Assembly: GCA_020809705.1 (NCBI GenBank)
Contig: CP085833.1
Span: 1,860,001 to 1,924,000 of the forward strand
DNA from: Calonectria ilicicola
Lineage: Eukaryota; Ascomycota; Sordariomycetes; Hypocreales; Nectriaceae
DNA length: 64,000 nt
Direction: 5' to 3'
The notes under the pieces are model-generated. The model made no database searches. It worked only from the letters and a program-made list of their open reading frames with translations, and had not been told where the DNA came from. A program made the translations under genes and the position numbers. Positions 36,989 to 47,570 of the stretch are shown one piece after another (positions within the stretch are counted from its first letter, which is position 1; every line of letters starts with the position of its first letter).

Positions 36989-38548
36989 ATCCAGGTGAGT
37001 GGAAAATTACCAAATGAATGAATCAGGATGAAATGAGCAAGACACAAGTCAGGCTGTGAACTGGTGAGTGAGGGGTATTATCCTTGTCTTTTTTTCAGCT
37101 CGGCTTCAGCCGCCCGTGATATCACGACTGTGGCTGCAGATCGGTTCCATTTGAAAGGAAAAATTACTGTGGGGAGTAGGATCAATCGCCAATTAAATCT
37201 TACAGGTTGCTCACGTAGTGATAAGTGTAGGGTCACATGTAAGACTTGTACTAATCGAGTTCTGCCATTGTTGGGGGCCATTTCTGCGGTTACAAAGATG
37301 TGATCCAAATCGGGTCAAAATCAAATTGGCATCCCCATCTTGATTTGAGATAGACCCATGGTTTCATATTAGGTGCAAGATATCAGAGCCAACAAATTAG
37401 CGCATTATCATTACTCAATCAATACTCAATCCATGGTCCGAATACCCCAACCTAGAAATGCCTCGCCAATTTTGACCATGAAAAATACCAAGAGAAAGAG
37501 CAGTATGGCTAAATCTTAGGCTCATCGTGACTCAACAGTCTTCTCGATTATGAAATATATGTACTTAGTCCCCTCTTGGGTTCAGAGAGATAAAACCATC
37601 ACTGGTTCAGCTTATTGAGAGACCTTGCTTGTGTTATGTTCACTGTATGATCTTTGTACAGCATCCTCCCCTTCCTCTTCCTGAGGTTCCTTTCTCCTCT
37701 TCGCCCTTCTAAACATCCAGTCAAGACCGAAGGCACTTGCGAGTGTAAATAATCCCATCTTCTCACTCTTTTTCATTTTGGCGCTGTGACTCTAGCTTTG
37801 AGAGGGTGGTTCCTAATTATAAACGTGTAAAATCCAACTTTCTGGTGATGTAATAAGATAAGACGTCTAATATGGAAGACATGGTGATAGGTTGGGAATT
37901 GATTCACTGGGCGTAGCAATGCTTGGCGTGCTGAGGAGTTATGGCTGGATCGATGGAAACCCAATCGTAGTAAAAAAGGTCTTCCAAAAGGCGTTCGTTA
38001 CCTTGTTCAATTCAATCGGAAATATATGCGCTCAATCAAAGGATATTTTTGGCGTTTTTTTTGTAAGAAATAATTCCTTTTCGAATTTGATCCGCAGTCG
38101 AACCTTGACTATTTTTTTTCCCTTTGGGGTGGGAAAGACGCAGTACATAGTAAATCGTCAGGACACCAAGCTAACTTCGATTAGGAAACACGGCCGCCCA
38201 GACATCAATGCTATTGGCTGCATTGAGAAATCGCCCCGCCTTCGCCTTGCAAATCAACGGTGGTAGACAAAGAGATGATGGTCTTTCGCTGACAAATTAG
38301 CATTTCGGAGTTTGTGAAGATCATGCGGAGTTGGCGTGTCATGCAAATATGGGTGGGTACTTCGGCAAGGAGTTAGTCCACCCTGTCTCATGGTGGTAAA
38401 ACAGCGTTCCTACAGGGGTTGGTCGATGTACACAACGATGAGCATCTTAACTTTTATATAAAAGGCTGCTTGGCTGGTCCTCTTAAGAGTGTGACCAACA
38501 CGCTCAATCATCACAATTCTCCAAGTCTTTCCCCGTCATTAACCAATC
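36989..38548. other. Intergenic, divergent promoter region
   Basis: Lies between the divergently transcribed NLR-like and reductase genes. A 124-codon plus-strand frame at 37892-38266 begins at a non-ATG codon and has no recognisable features, so it is not called. The right end holds the reductase TATA box. Confidence 0.5.
38455..38463 (+). promoter_or_regulatory. TATA box of the reductase gene
   Basis: TATATAAAA lies about 86 bases before the ATG at 38549, with a pyrimidine-rich leader between them. Confidence 0.6.
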
Positions 38549-39819
38549 ATGGCTTATCCTGAACAATACCGGGCTATTAGACGGTCCTCTGGCAGCGCAC
38601 CTTTGAGTGTTGAAACCACCACTAAGACGCTTCCCAAGGAACTTAGTCCCAGCGATGTCGTAATCAAGATCCATGCTGTGTCTTTGAACTTCCGCGACGT
38701 TGGCATGCTGCACGACAGATATCCTGCGGAATCCATCGAGCGAGGTATTGTGGCATCTGACTGTGCCGCAGAAGTCGTGGCTGTTGGCCAGGCAGTCAAG
38801 GATTTTACTATTGGGGACCATGTCTCGCCAATCTTTGATCTCAATGACATTACCGGCGATGAAGACGCTGATAACCTCGCCCTTGGAGGTAGCGTTGACG
38901 GGGTTCTCCGCGAGTATGCTGTGTTCGACGCCAAGCATCTAGTTCATTTGCCCAAGTACTTGAGTTGGGAGGAGGTTTGTTTCTCATTAGCCCCTGCGTG
39001 CAACACCCCTTGAGGCCATGTTCTAACCCAGCGATGTTTGATAAGGCATCTACTCTCGCCTGTGCTGGTGTCACTGCTTGGACTGCACTCAACCTTCCAA
39101 GTGATGCATCCAAAAGAGACATGAGCTCCCTTATGCAAGGTTAGTCCCCTTACTGCTGTAGCTCTCATTGTTTATTGTGGGAAAGGTCGCAAGGCCATTC
39201 TAACTTGCAAATCCAACAGGAACTGGCGGTGTCAGTATGTTTTCTGTTCTCTTGTGCATTGCTGCTGGTGTCCAGCCAATCATTACTTCATCCTCCGATG
39301 AGAAACTCGCGACCATCAAAAAGCTCCACCCTTCCGTGCAGGGAATCAACTACAAAACTACCCCCGACGTGGCTGCTGAAGCTCTCCAGATTACAAACGG
39401 CAGAGGCGTCAATATGGTCATCAACAATACTGGCCCCTCATCTATCATTCAAGATTTGGCGGCGCTGCGCCAGAAGAACGGACATGTCTCACTTGTAGGC
39501 TTTTTGGAAGGGTACTCTGCCGGCTGGGATCCAAGTGCCCTTATGGGATTCATGAACAAGAGAGCATCGCTACGGTAAGTTGGAAACCTCATACATATTA
39601 CTCTAGTATAATTCCATTTACTAAGCGCTTCAAACAAAATATAGTGGAATCAGGGTGGGTTCCAAGAATGATTTTATCCACCTCAACGAGTTCCTTGAAC
39701 AGAAAAAGGTTTCTCTCGCTCCAATTATCGATCGCGTATTCACCTTCAACGATTCACAGGCAGCTTGCGATTATCTCTATTCAGGAAAGCACGCGGGAAA
39801 AGTTGTAATTCAAATTTAA
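38549..39819 (+). CDS. Medium-chain dehydrogenase/reductase, zinc-free type
   Basis: Four exons, 38549-38974, 39046-39139, 39220-39574 and 39645-39819, encode 349 residues; introns are 71, 80 and 70 nt with GT..AG ends and good phase. The protein opens with a GroES-like fold containing SLNFRDVGML, continues with the LSWEEAST/CAGVTAW stretch typical of this superfamily, and has a GTGGVS nucleotide-binding loop beginning the Rossmann fold for NAD(P)H. The structural-zinc cysteine cluster of classical alcohol dehydrogenases is absent, which fits quinone oxidoreductase or enoyl-reductase-like members. The likely reaction is NADPH-dependent reduction of an activated double bond, quinone or carbonyl; the substrate is unknown. 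No polyketide synthase or other pathway gene is adjacent, so it looks like a stand-alone enzyme. Confidence 0.92.
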
Positions 39820-41076
39820 ACCACAGCCGAATGATCTGCTCGAAATATGTAAGGGATCTCGGAACTGCTCATACATCTGGGTCTCCCCCATAGAACATTG
39901 AGGACCTTATATAGTTAAAATAGGAAATTATCTTGCCTAATCAGGTATATGTTCTTGCTTTCTGCCTCCCTTTTTAAGCCTGGTTGGCTATTTTATCCAA
40001 TAACAGTGTTGCCATGGTTGAAATCGTGTCTATTTCTATCTATTAGAACTATGGTTCACAACGCTCTAGACCTGAAATAATACACACATTCATATTCTTA
40101 ATGTTACTGCTCAGCCTTGACAAATTTCGTTTGTCCGCGTTCAGATCCGACACTCCCTCTAAGCCGGCCCCGCCTCTTATTACAATTACCATTCCTCTGT
40201 CCTCTTTTCGAATGTTTCAGTGCACATTTATTTTGGTAACCTTGACTTCACCATGGTTTCCAGCCAAAATGGCTACTGCCAATCGATGAGGTGTGGGTCG
40301 GTATCAACGGCGCTTAAAACATGCGGCCTGTTAATCGGCCATGTCAAATAGGCTGAATGCCAAGGCTGCCGGTCAGCAAACCTGAATATGTTTCTCGCGA
40401 TTGCGTCTTATTGGGTAACTAAATTGGTTATTGGAATAGTGGCTGACGGCTTTGTATGGCTGTGAAACATCGCGCCTGAACCTCAAACATCAAAAGCAGC
40501 CACAGCCAAACCCAAAACGACAACGCATCAATCTCCAGGCAGGCGCCTTCCAAGCAGCCGTTCTACTACTACCATTACAAGTACGCGAGTGATTCATACC
40601 CATCATGATTGGTTCAGTCAAACGTGTGCGTTTCGCAGTTGCACAACCACCCCTCAAAATCGGCTAAAAGATAACCATCGTAAGCCACTAATACCGAGCT
40701 TCCGATAAAAGAAAGCACCTGTCCTGAGTTCCGAACTAATTAAAGTTTAGAATTTCAGGTTCTAATTGTCCAATGAATCCATGTGGCTTATCAAGTCGTT
40801 CTCGGTATCCCTCAGGTAGAACTCCTCATTAGCCTTGGTTGGCTACGACCCTCGTCGGGCGAAATACGGTGTTGCAGGCGGGTAAGAACTAAACGGGACA
40901 AACGGGGCTTAGGGAGGCAATCTTTTGCCTTCTTCTACCCTTATTATGGTCCGCAATTCTCAGGGGCAAGCGGGCCCGACAATAAAACGTATGGTGTCTT
41001 CAGCTCTCTCCTCACAAGGTTAGATAGCCAACCCCAAATCGAATCTTAATCACTTAATACACGACACCTTTACATC
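39820..41076. other. Intergenic, AT-rich
   Basis: No supported gene; short frames only. A plus-strand 62-codon frame near 40101 is hydrophobic but lacks context and is not called. Confidence 0.5.
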
Positions 41077-41254
41077 ATGTGGATCTCCGCAGAAGCTTTG
41101 GTAGCCTTTATTGGAGTCATCATGACTATTCCACCTGTGGCGGTAAGCATTATCCAGCTTAGATGGTGGTGGTTGGGACGAGAAGGTTTGTCGCATATGT
41201 GTGAACCATTCATCTCCTGACAATTATGCAGTGCTCGACCTCGAAGACAAATAA
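41077..41254 (+). CDS. 43-residue single-pass membrane microprotein
   Basis: Exons 41077-41185 and 41232-41254 join across a 46-nt GTTTGT..GCAG intron, splitting a Val codon, and give 43 residues: a short N-terminus, one hydrophobic segment at about residues 7-28 (LVAFIGVIMTIPPVAVSII), then RWWW and a charged C-terminal tail ending LDLEDK. Without splicing the frame ends at 47 residues. The TM-WWW-charged-tail pattern recalls very short fungal hypothetical membrane proteins. The function is unknown. It is too short for statistical support, so the call rests on the coherent TM/basic/acidic design and a usable intron. Confidence 0.45.
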
Positions 41255-41529
41255 AAATCGAAATACGAACCAATAAAAGTGTTCATCTTCCCGAAATATG
41301 GTTCCCAGGGGACCGAAATCTCATATCGTCCGCTGAGCGGTTAGGAGGAATAAATCATCGTTTGCAGATGCGTCTTTTTTTTGGAAACAACTTGGTCTCA
41401 CTATCAAACCAGACATGCAGGTCATGTCGGCTTTTTTTCTCACGGGGTTATTGGAGTAATAGTTAATTTTAAATTGAAGAAGCAGCTTTGGGTGATGGAT
41501 AGTGTGTATTTAGTGCCAATCCAACATCA

Positions 41530-43257
41530 TTAAAGCTCTACTAGCTGTCTTTTTACCCCTCCACATTTCTTTGCCGGTATACAACAGGTATCAAGCCTAC
41601 AAAAACATGACGAATTCACCTTCACATCCGCACCGGCATCAGCTATCCGGAGTTGCCTTTCTATCATATTCGCTTCTGTGGTCCGCCCAAGACGAACAAG
41701 GCATTCATGATAGCCATGCAAGGCCCAAACATTAATTGGGTTCTGGTGTATCCTGATTTCCGATTCTTCCAGTCCCAGGTCTTCGGCATATACAGTTGCC
41801 GCCTCTCTGACATAGCCCTGTTCAAGAAGTAATGCCGCATATGGATGTCTAGTTGGGAGCATCCAGCCCCAGGGTTCGCCGTATACAAGCGAATCCTCGC
41901 GTTCGATAGCGAGTCGAAGACTCTTGAAAGCGGCATCATAGTCTCCTCTCCGATACTCAATCTCCCCATCCAGCATGGCGGTGGCAACTTGAAGAATATT
42001 TATCACTCGATTGGGGAAACTTAACCGTGATCGAGGTACAAGTTTAGAAGCTTCTCGGAATAATTCTCGTTGTTTGTCCGCCTCGCCAACGTTCCCTGTC
42101 GCTGCCCACGCGATCGCCCTCCCATAGTATATCATTACCACCGTAACGCAGTAAAGATCTCTATTCTCAGGAACGGACAGCATCTTGAGTTCCTCCCACA
42201 TTCCAAATCTGATCAGTACATGAACCCGAACAGACTTGAAAAATTCCATCCAATTGGCCATAGGGGGAGATTTGGTAAGAAGTAGGTCCTCTGTAATGGT
42301 AGCCTCCATCCGTCCAACAGCATCAAGCGCGACCCTCTTCTGCCCAGCCATCATGGCAGCATATATGAGCGAATGGTAATTGTGTAGTCGGTAGAAACTG
42401 TAGAAATTGTGTCCTTCATGTTTAGCGAAAAACTTGTCATCGGCTATGGTTGCTTTTTTGTTGGCTTCAATGGCACGACGGTAGTCACCCACAAGAACGT
42501 CAATGTGACTAGGCATATGACACATGTGACCTGACTCCGGGACAAGATTCCGTAGGCAGTCTGCGGCAATGATGGCTGCTTCTGGTTTATCTGACATCTC
42601 CATTAGATGAATGTACATATGCAAAATACCAGGGTGGTGGTGAGCTTCTGGGCGTCTCAGGGCGCGCTCCAGAATTTCTTTGATCTCCAAAACTGGGGTC
42701 GACAGATTGGGTTGCTTGGTCTTCTTCTCAAACAGATTCCAAGGGTTGGTGTTCATCAAGGCGTCAGCAGTGAGGGCCGCAACGTCTAGGTCGTGTCCAA
42801 ATTCCTGGTACACTTCTCTCATGGCGTCAGCAAATGCCCAGACGGAAAAAGAAAAGTCTTCTGGCACGGAAGGAAAAGAGAATCGATGTTGTAGCGCTTC
42901 AATGAGCGCCTGCTCCAAAGCCGACGAGGAATTGGCATATTTCTTCGCCTGGAGTACCATATCATGACATTTTGAAATGGTTGCTTCCAGTTCCTTGTCG
43001 TCAAAAGCGGTCCATTTCTTATTGTAGTTGGGACCCGAGGCAAAAGCTACACCAAAATAGCCCATGGCACAGTGTGGATCATGTGCAATTACCTGCTCGA
43101 AGCATCTGATGGCCTCGCCATGGTTGAAGGAGTAGGTCCAAATCAGGCCACGATTGAACCAGATTTGGGCGTCCTGGCTTTGGGATGTGACGTGGCGACA
43201 AAATGTACCCAGGTCGTAGTAGTCCTCGGATGCCGGAATAGCTTGTAGAGCTGCCAT
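41530..43257 (-). CDS. TPR-repeat protein
   Basis: A single uninterrupted exon on the minus strand encodes 575 residues from an ATG at 43257. The sequence is almost wholly helical, with TPR-like pairs throughout, for example IWFNRGLIWTYSFNHGEAI near residue 32 and repeats near 240-270, 385-415 and 430-500. A conserved-looking patch SGHMCHMPSHIDV occurs near residue 250. The last 40 residues contain several cysteines (SCFCRLDTCC). Similar intronless proteins of 500-600 residues are common in bacteria as well as ascomycetes, so old horizontal origin is possible but untested. TPR proteins are scaffolds; the partner is unknown. It is divergently arranged from the small 69-residue gene only if counted across 1.3 kb of spacer, and shares no obvious promoter with it. 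Confidence 0.9.
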   Translation of the reverse strand: MAALQAIPASEDYYDLGTFCRHVTSQSQDAQIWFNRGLIWTYSFNHGEAIRCFEQVIAHDPHCAMGYFGVAFASGPNYNKKWTAFDDKELEATISKCHDMVLQAKKYANSSSALEQALIEALQHRFSFPSVPEDFSFSVWAFADAMREVYQEFGHDLDVAALTADALMNTNPWNLFEKKTKQPNLSTPVLEIKEILERALRRPEAHHHPGILHMYIHLMEMSDKPEAAIIAADCLRNLVPESGHMCHMPSHIDVLVGDYRRAIEANKKATIADDKFFAKHEGHNFYSFYRLHNYHSLIYAAMMAGQKRVALDAVGRMEATITEDLLLTKSPPMANWMEFFKSVRVHVLIRFGMWEELKMLSVPENRDLYCVTVVMIYYGRAIAWAATGNVGEADKQRELFREASKLVPRSRLSFPNRVINILQVATAMLDGEIEYRRGDYDAAFKSLRLAIEREDSLVYGEPWGWMLPTRHPYAALLLEQGYVREAATVYAEDLGLEESEIRIHQNPINVWALHGYHECLVRLGRTTEANMIERQLRIADAGADVKVNSSCFCRLDTCCIPAKKCGGVKRQLVEL

Positions 43258-44576
43258 TTAGAGTAATACGCAAAGGTGCAAGGGCGCAGAAAGTTGGTAA
43301 ACGAGACTGAATGGCGTGCTATACTAACAGAGATCCAAGTACCAAACAAGAAAGATCAGACGCTTTCAGCGCAGCCAACTGCTGATCAAAAGGAGGGCAT
43401 AGGAGCCCGAACATCGGTCAGCGGTGTGTGCCCAGCTTATTGGGTCGTCAGCCACTGGTCATCTAGACCGAGACGTGCCAACCCAGTGACCATGTGACGA
43501 TAACTAGTGCGCCATGCCAGCGCGGCAAGTGAGGCGCCTTGACATCATGGAGAGCGAGCTACACACACGAAACAATGCATGGAAAATAAACTTTTGTAAT
43601 AGGTTAATCATGATGCAGCCATTGAGACCGACTAAAACGTACAAAGATCAGTTCATTACATGAAACCTTGATATCTACCTTGTTTATTCCCGACATGATC
43701 ACTCACATGGTTTATCGTCAGCCACATAAACGCTATGACGGGAAGCTGCGGGACGATAATGCGGGGTGGTGGGGGGATCCGGGGCCGCCCGCTCCGTACT
43801 TTTATCGGGTCGCCGGTCACCAATTACAAACGTCATAATTGCCCTTTTCTCTGCATCTTCTTTCTTGTGTCTATTTAGGACCAAACGTAACTAGAGCAAT
43901 AAATGAGTTTCATTTTTTTCGGAGACTTTGCGCCACAGAGTGCGACCAGCGGACCAGAGTACCGAACCCCTCTCAGTCTCATGTTGCCCAGGTCTTCGCT
44001 TCAAGACATCTTCAGCATTCGTCTGGACCTTCAAATCCCATAAACACATTCACGATATTTCATAATTTTAAGCTAAATCCAAACTCAAATACATATGCAG
44101 GTATGATTCTGCCTTTCAGGATGCAGCACGATCACAAAAGCATACCAAAGCTCAACTTGGGCTGACACTGAGCTTGCGAGAAGACGAATATATACATCCA
44201 AAGGAAACCTGGGGTAGCTATCATGAAATAAGGTTTTCATTCTACCTACAGTAAATAACTAGCAGGGATGGCAGCTAGTGCTAGCCTGAAGTGAGCGGTC
44301 ATCCGGCTTCATGCTAAGTTTAATAGAACTGTTGGGATGGCATCGCTCGTCAATGATTGGGCCAGCCCCCATATCACCCCAGATTCATCATCCAAGTTTA
44401 TATGTGCTACCTCAAACATGTTCAAACTTCACGTTGTACCATGACACAGTTGATATGTGTAAGAAACCAGATCTATTGTCTATTTATATTCATGGAGACA
44501 TAAAAGTCTTTTTAATCGTTAATCCACCAGATCCCCATTCATTCCTTCCCAACGCCATTCATGGATATTGCGTATC
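43258..44576. other. Intergenic
   Basis: Upstream region of the TPR gene and 3' region of the small minus-strand gene. No further gene recognised. Confidence 0.5.
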
Positions 44577-44844
44577 CTAGTAAAGACCGACAGTGAGGTC
44601 ACCCTTGACTCGAGCAGTCAAGTGAACCTCAGCCTCGAGGTCGAGCTTGATGCCGACGAGGAGGGCAGCGGCAGTGGGCTTGCCCTCGGCATCAGTGGGT
44701 CCCTTGAGGAGCTGGCCTATTTGGAACTGTCAGAGTCGATTCATTCGTGAGGTTGTGTTGGTTGAGAAACTTACCGGCAGGGGCAGAGAGGCCAGTGGAG
44801 GTAGGCAGGGGGACAACGAACTGCTGCTGGTCGGGGGAAGACAT
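44577..44844 (-). CDS. Small 69-residue fungal protein
   Basis: Two minus-strand exons, 44844-44775 and 44716-44577, join across a 58-nt GTAAGT..ATAG intron, splitting a Gly codon, to give 69 residues. The alternative acceptor closer to the donor (GACAG) would break the frame. The N-terminus is polar (SSPDQQQF), the middle reads GQLLKGPTDAEGKPTAAALLVG, and the C-terminal half is a regular alternation of hydrophobic and charged residues (VGIKLDLEAEVHLTARVKGDLTVGLY) suggesting a beta sheet. There is no signal peptide or cysteine, so it is probably cytosolic. A strong consensus TATA box lies about 125 bases upstream and the codon choice is highly C-biased, both suggesting high expression. I do not recognise a named family. 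Confidence 0.8.
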
Positions 44845-44965
44845 TTTGATTGTTGGTTGGTGATCGAAAGATCGAAAAGTTGAAGTGTTTGTTGAGTGTG
44901 AGTGAGTTGAGAGTGTTGGATTGCTTGGTTGATGATTCTCAGTTCAAGGCTCGAGGGAATGCTTC

Positions 44966-44973
44966 CTTATATA
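44966..44973 (-). promoter_or_regulatory. TATA box of the 69-residue gene
   Basis: TATATAAG on the minus strand lies about 122-129 bases before the start codon at 44844, followed by a leader rich in short A/C tracts typical of highly expressed fungal genes. Confidence 0.6.
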
Positions 44974-45986
44974 GGCAATTCAGATGCTGCCGTCCAGGCA
45001 AAGAGCACATAGAGATGTAAAATCATTGGACAACACACCACACCTCCTGGACAACTCATTTGCCGCATCTCACATCCCTGGTGTATGCAAGGCAGCGTGG
45101 CCGCTAATGTCGATATCGGCTGATTCCCAGCGCCTACGGCTTGCTCGTGTGCCCGCAAAAAACCTTGCGAAGACGCGGATCACGAAAACGCAGGCTGAGC
45201 CCCATCAGGTTTTCGGAGATTGAATGGGCATGCATTGCTGCCTACCCATGCGTCAATTGAAACAATAGCCCGTGCTTTTGGCCAAGTACGTGGCCCACGA
45301 TTGCTGCGTATATCGGAAAACCTCGGCGCTCAGGTCACAAAAGCAAAGGCTGGCCACAATAGGTTGACTTTCCGGGGCCAGCTCCTGTGGGGCCCGTTAA
45401 TGCCTCTTCTGAGAAATCTATACTCCATTCTAGTGATTCCATTGCTCTCAAGCACGATGGTCAGACAATAGTTAGAATACTGTAATGTCAGATGGTTGAA
45501 TTCTCTATTAATTGAGGCTCAATTCATCGCCAAACCCCCGGCTCTACTGCAATACTTTGCATCTCAATCGGAATGCAAGGCATGCGCTGGCCCATCTGAG
45601 ATGCATCTAGATGTTGGGAGGTCAGGCACATTCGTGGCCACGGCCCCACGATCGGAACCAGGGTCTCCCCAGACAAATCAGCCGCATCCCGTTGACCGAG
45701 GAGCGCGATCATAGGCTCGGCGCAATCAAACATCGGACGACAAAAAACTTCCGGTCTCGTTGTTTACGAAACGTGACAAGGCTAAGGATCTACCACGTCA
45801 CTCTTCCGATGGGGTACAGAACATCTCTGAGGGCGGCAGATTTGCTTCTCTCATGGGAATGGGCCATCCGAAAATAGCAGCGCAAGGTCATATATGAAAG
45901 GAACTGCCAAAAGACAGCCAGCTGTTACCCAAGTTTCACCGCCCACTGCCATTCCATCTTATACTCTGAGAACAGCTCAAACAATC
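44974..45986. other. Intergenic
   Basis: No gene recognised; short frames on both strands look random. Confidence 0.5.
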
Positions 45987-46105
45987 ACATACGACCATAG
46001 CTCTTAGAAAATACGGGATCCCGTCCGCTCTCCCATAGTCAAGCTGAGAAGCGGTGAATTAGTACTCGGGTCGGTGACGACCGGGGAATCCTCGCTGTTG
46101 TATGT
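45987..46105 (+). rRNA. 5S ribosomal RNA (dispersed copy 2, divergent isotype)
   Basis: The plus strand carries a complete 5S-like gene: ACATACGACCATAG start, GGGATCCCGTCCGCTC loop segment, GGGTCGGTGACGACC hairpin, terminal GTTGTATGT pairing with the start, and a run of eight T as terminator. It differs from the copy at 31299-31417 at many sites, but the changes in the first long helix are compensatory: bases 46000-46007 (GCTCTTAG) still pair with 46044-46052 (CTGAGAAGC). That argues for a functional 5S isotype, as known in Neurospora, instead of a decaying pseudogene. Expression is unproven. Confidence 0.9.
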
Positions 46106-47570
46106 TTTTTTTGCTCAATCCAGTTTTTTTGGATCCCAACCTCCTCTTTTTTTCATTAGGTTGCTAGTTGTTGAGTGGATCGTACGAATGAGGTCAAAGC
46201 TTACAGTCAGGCCATGTCTGAATGAGATCGTCATCAGATTTGGAAATAATAGAAGAGAGGTTGGTCCTGTATAGAAGGTATGTCTTAAAATGACATGAGG
46301 CGGCAATGACTTCATGTTTCTGATAACATTGGTATTGAAACACGCATCTGTCTACCTTGGTTCGTCTGAATCCCAACATTGCTATGTGCGAAGGCGGGGT
46401 AAGATGGCACTCACCAAATGCAACGGCCTCTCACGCGGGAGAGCCTGCCATTCGAGAACTACTCTAATAGGGCACTATCTTTTTTCATAGTTGATAAGTG
46501 ATGCCTAAGGAATCAAAGCTCTTCTCCAGAGGAACCCTTCGCAACCATGTGCACAGGTTGGGCACTGAAATCCACTTAGGCTTTGGTTGTGCAGGGTAGG
46601 TAGGCCAAATTTCTGAGACAAGACGGAATTCTTCATTGGGTTGCACTTTGATACTGTTGTAAAATATATGATCGATCTGATGGATATTGAATACTTGCAC
46701 CAAGGTATAAAGATGTTAGTATTTTAGGTGCTTACTCGTTCATGCTTGGTTTCATGGTTGTTCATGGCGACTCAATTGGCTCTTGCACGGATGGGTGTGC
46801 CGACAAGATGGGTGATTTAATCGGTACGATAAGAAAAGCTGCGGAGAATGAGCTGCATCCCGAACTTTTAGGGTGCAAATAAGCTACCACTGATGTGTTA
46901 GTTGCATTTCACCAAACGTCGATGGCTGCAAACCAGATGTGCGCATCACTCAAGCGAGCAGCGACATTGACATATGTGCTACTCATGAGGAGTACGTGGA
47001 CAGATCAATCATATCATGGATGCTCATGGGGCAGCGATCCCCCACACAAAGCTCCCGTCGCTAAAAATAAAATGCCGACTGGGCCGGGAATCGCCCCCAG
47101 GGCCGGCCCCTCTCCCCCGGCTTCGCAGCAGCTCCAGGGCGGGCGCTTGACAGGTATGGAGGGCGCTTTGGCGGGGTGACAGGCCGGCGCCCTCAACATG
47201 AGGCTCCCTCACCAAGGGGATCTGCCATCCATTCCTTGGGTACGTCACCCTTTGGCGTAGATTGGATTGGCGTTTTTTTTTTCCCTGTGTTGTCGGCCTC
47301 GTCACCTGAGACTTTTCAGGATGCTACGCCAAAAAGCAACAAGGCTTCGTGCCTCATTTTTTTTTTTGACTTCTCAAAACTCTTTTTCACACTCGCAATC
47401 ACATTCCACGACAACGCGGCTGCTCTCGCAGGCAAGCCAGTACGAACGAGCAACAAAGCAAGCACCCTGGATTTATCCCACTACTCCCACTGCTGCCACT
47501 GCCACTGCTGCTGCTCCCTCTCTAGCCCCAGCTTGATGCAGCAACTGCTGTAGCGGAGGAGCCCTTCACC
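46106..47570. other. Intergenic
   Basis: No supported gene. A minus-strand 72-codon frame near 46485-46703 has protein-like composition but starts at a non-ATG codon and has no recognisable features. The last 300 bases are C/A-rich with CTGCCACTGCCA repeats and form the presumed promoter and 5' leader of the next gene. Confidence 0.5.

Noticed and set aside
37892..38266. Plus-strand frame of 124 codons
   Set aside because: Begins at a non-ATG codon and shows neither domain nor splice evidence.
46485..46703. Minus-strand 72-codon frame
   Set aside because: Protein-like composition but no ATG, no partner exon and no recognised family.
47062..47220. Possible minus-strand tRNA tail (acceptor-like end followed by T run)
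   Set aside because: No matching 5' acceptor, A-box or proper B-box could be found.
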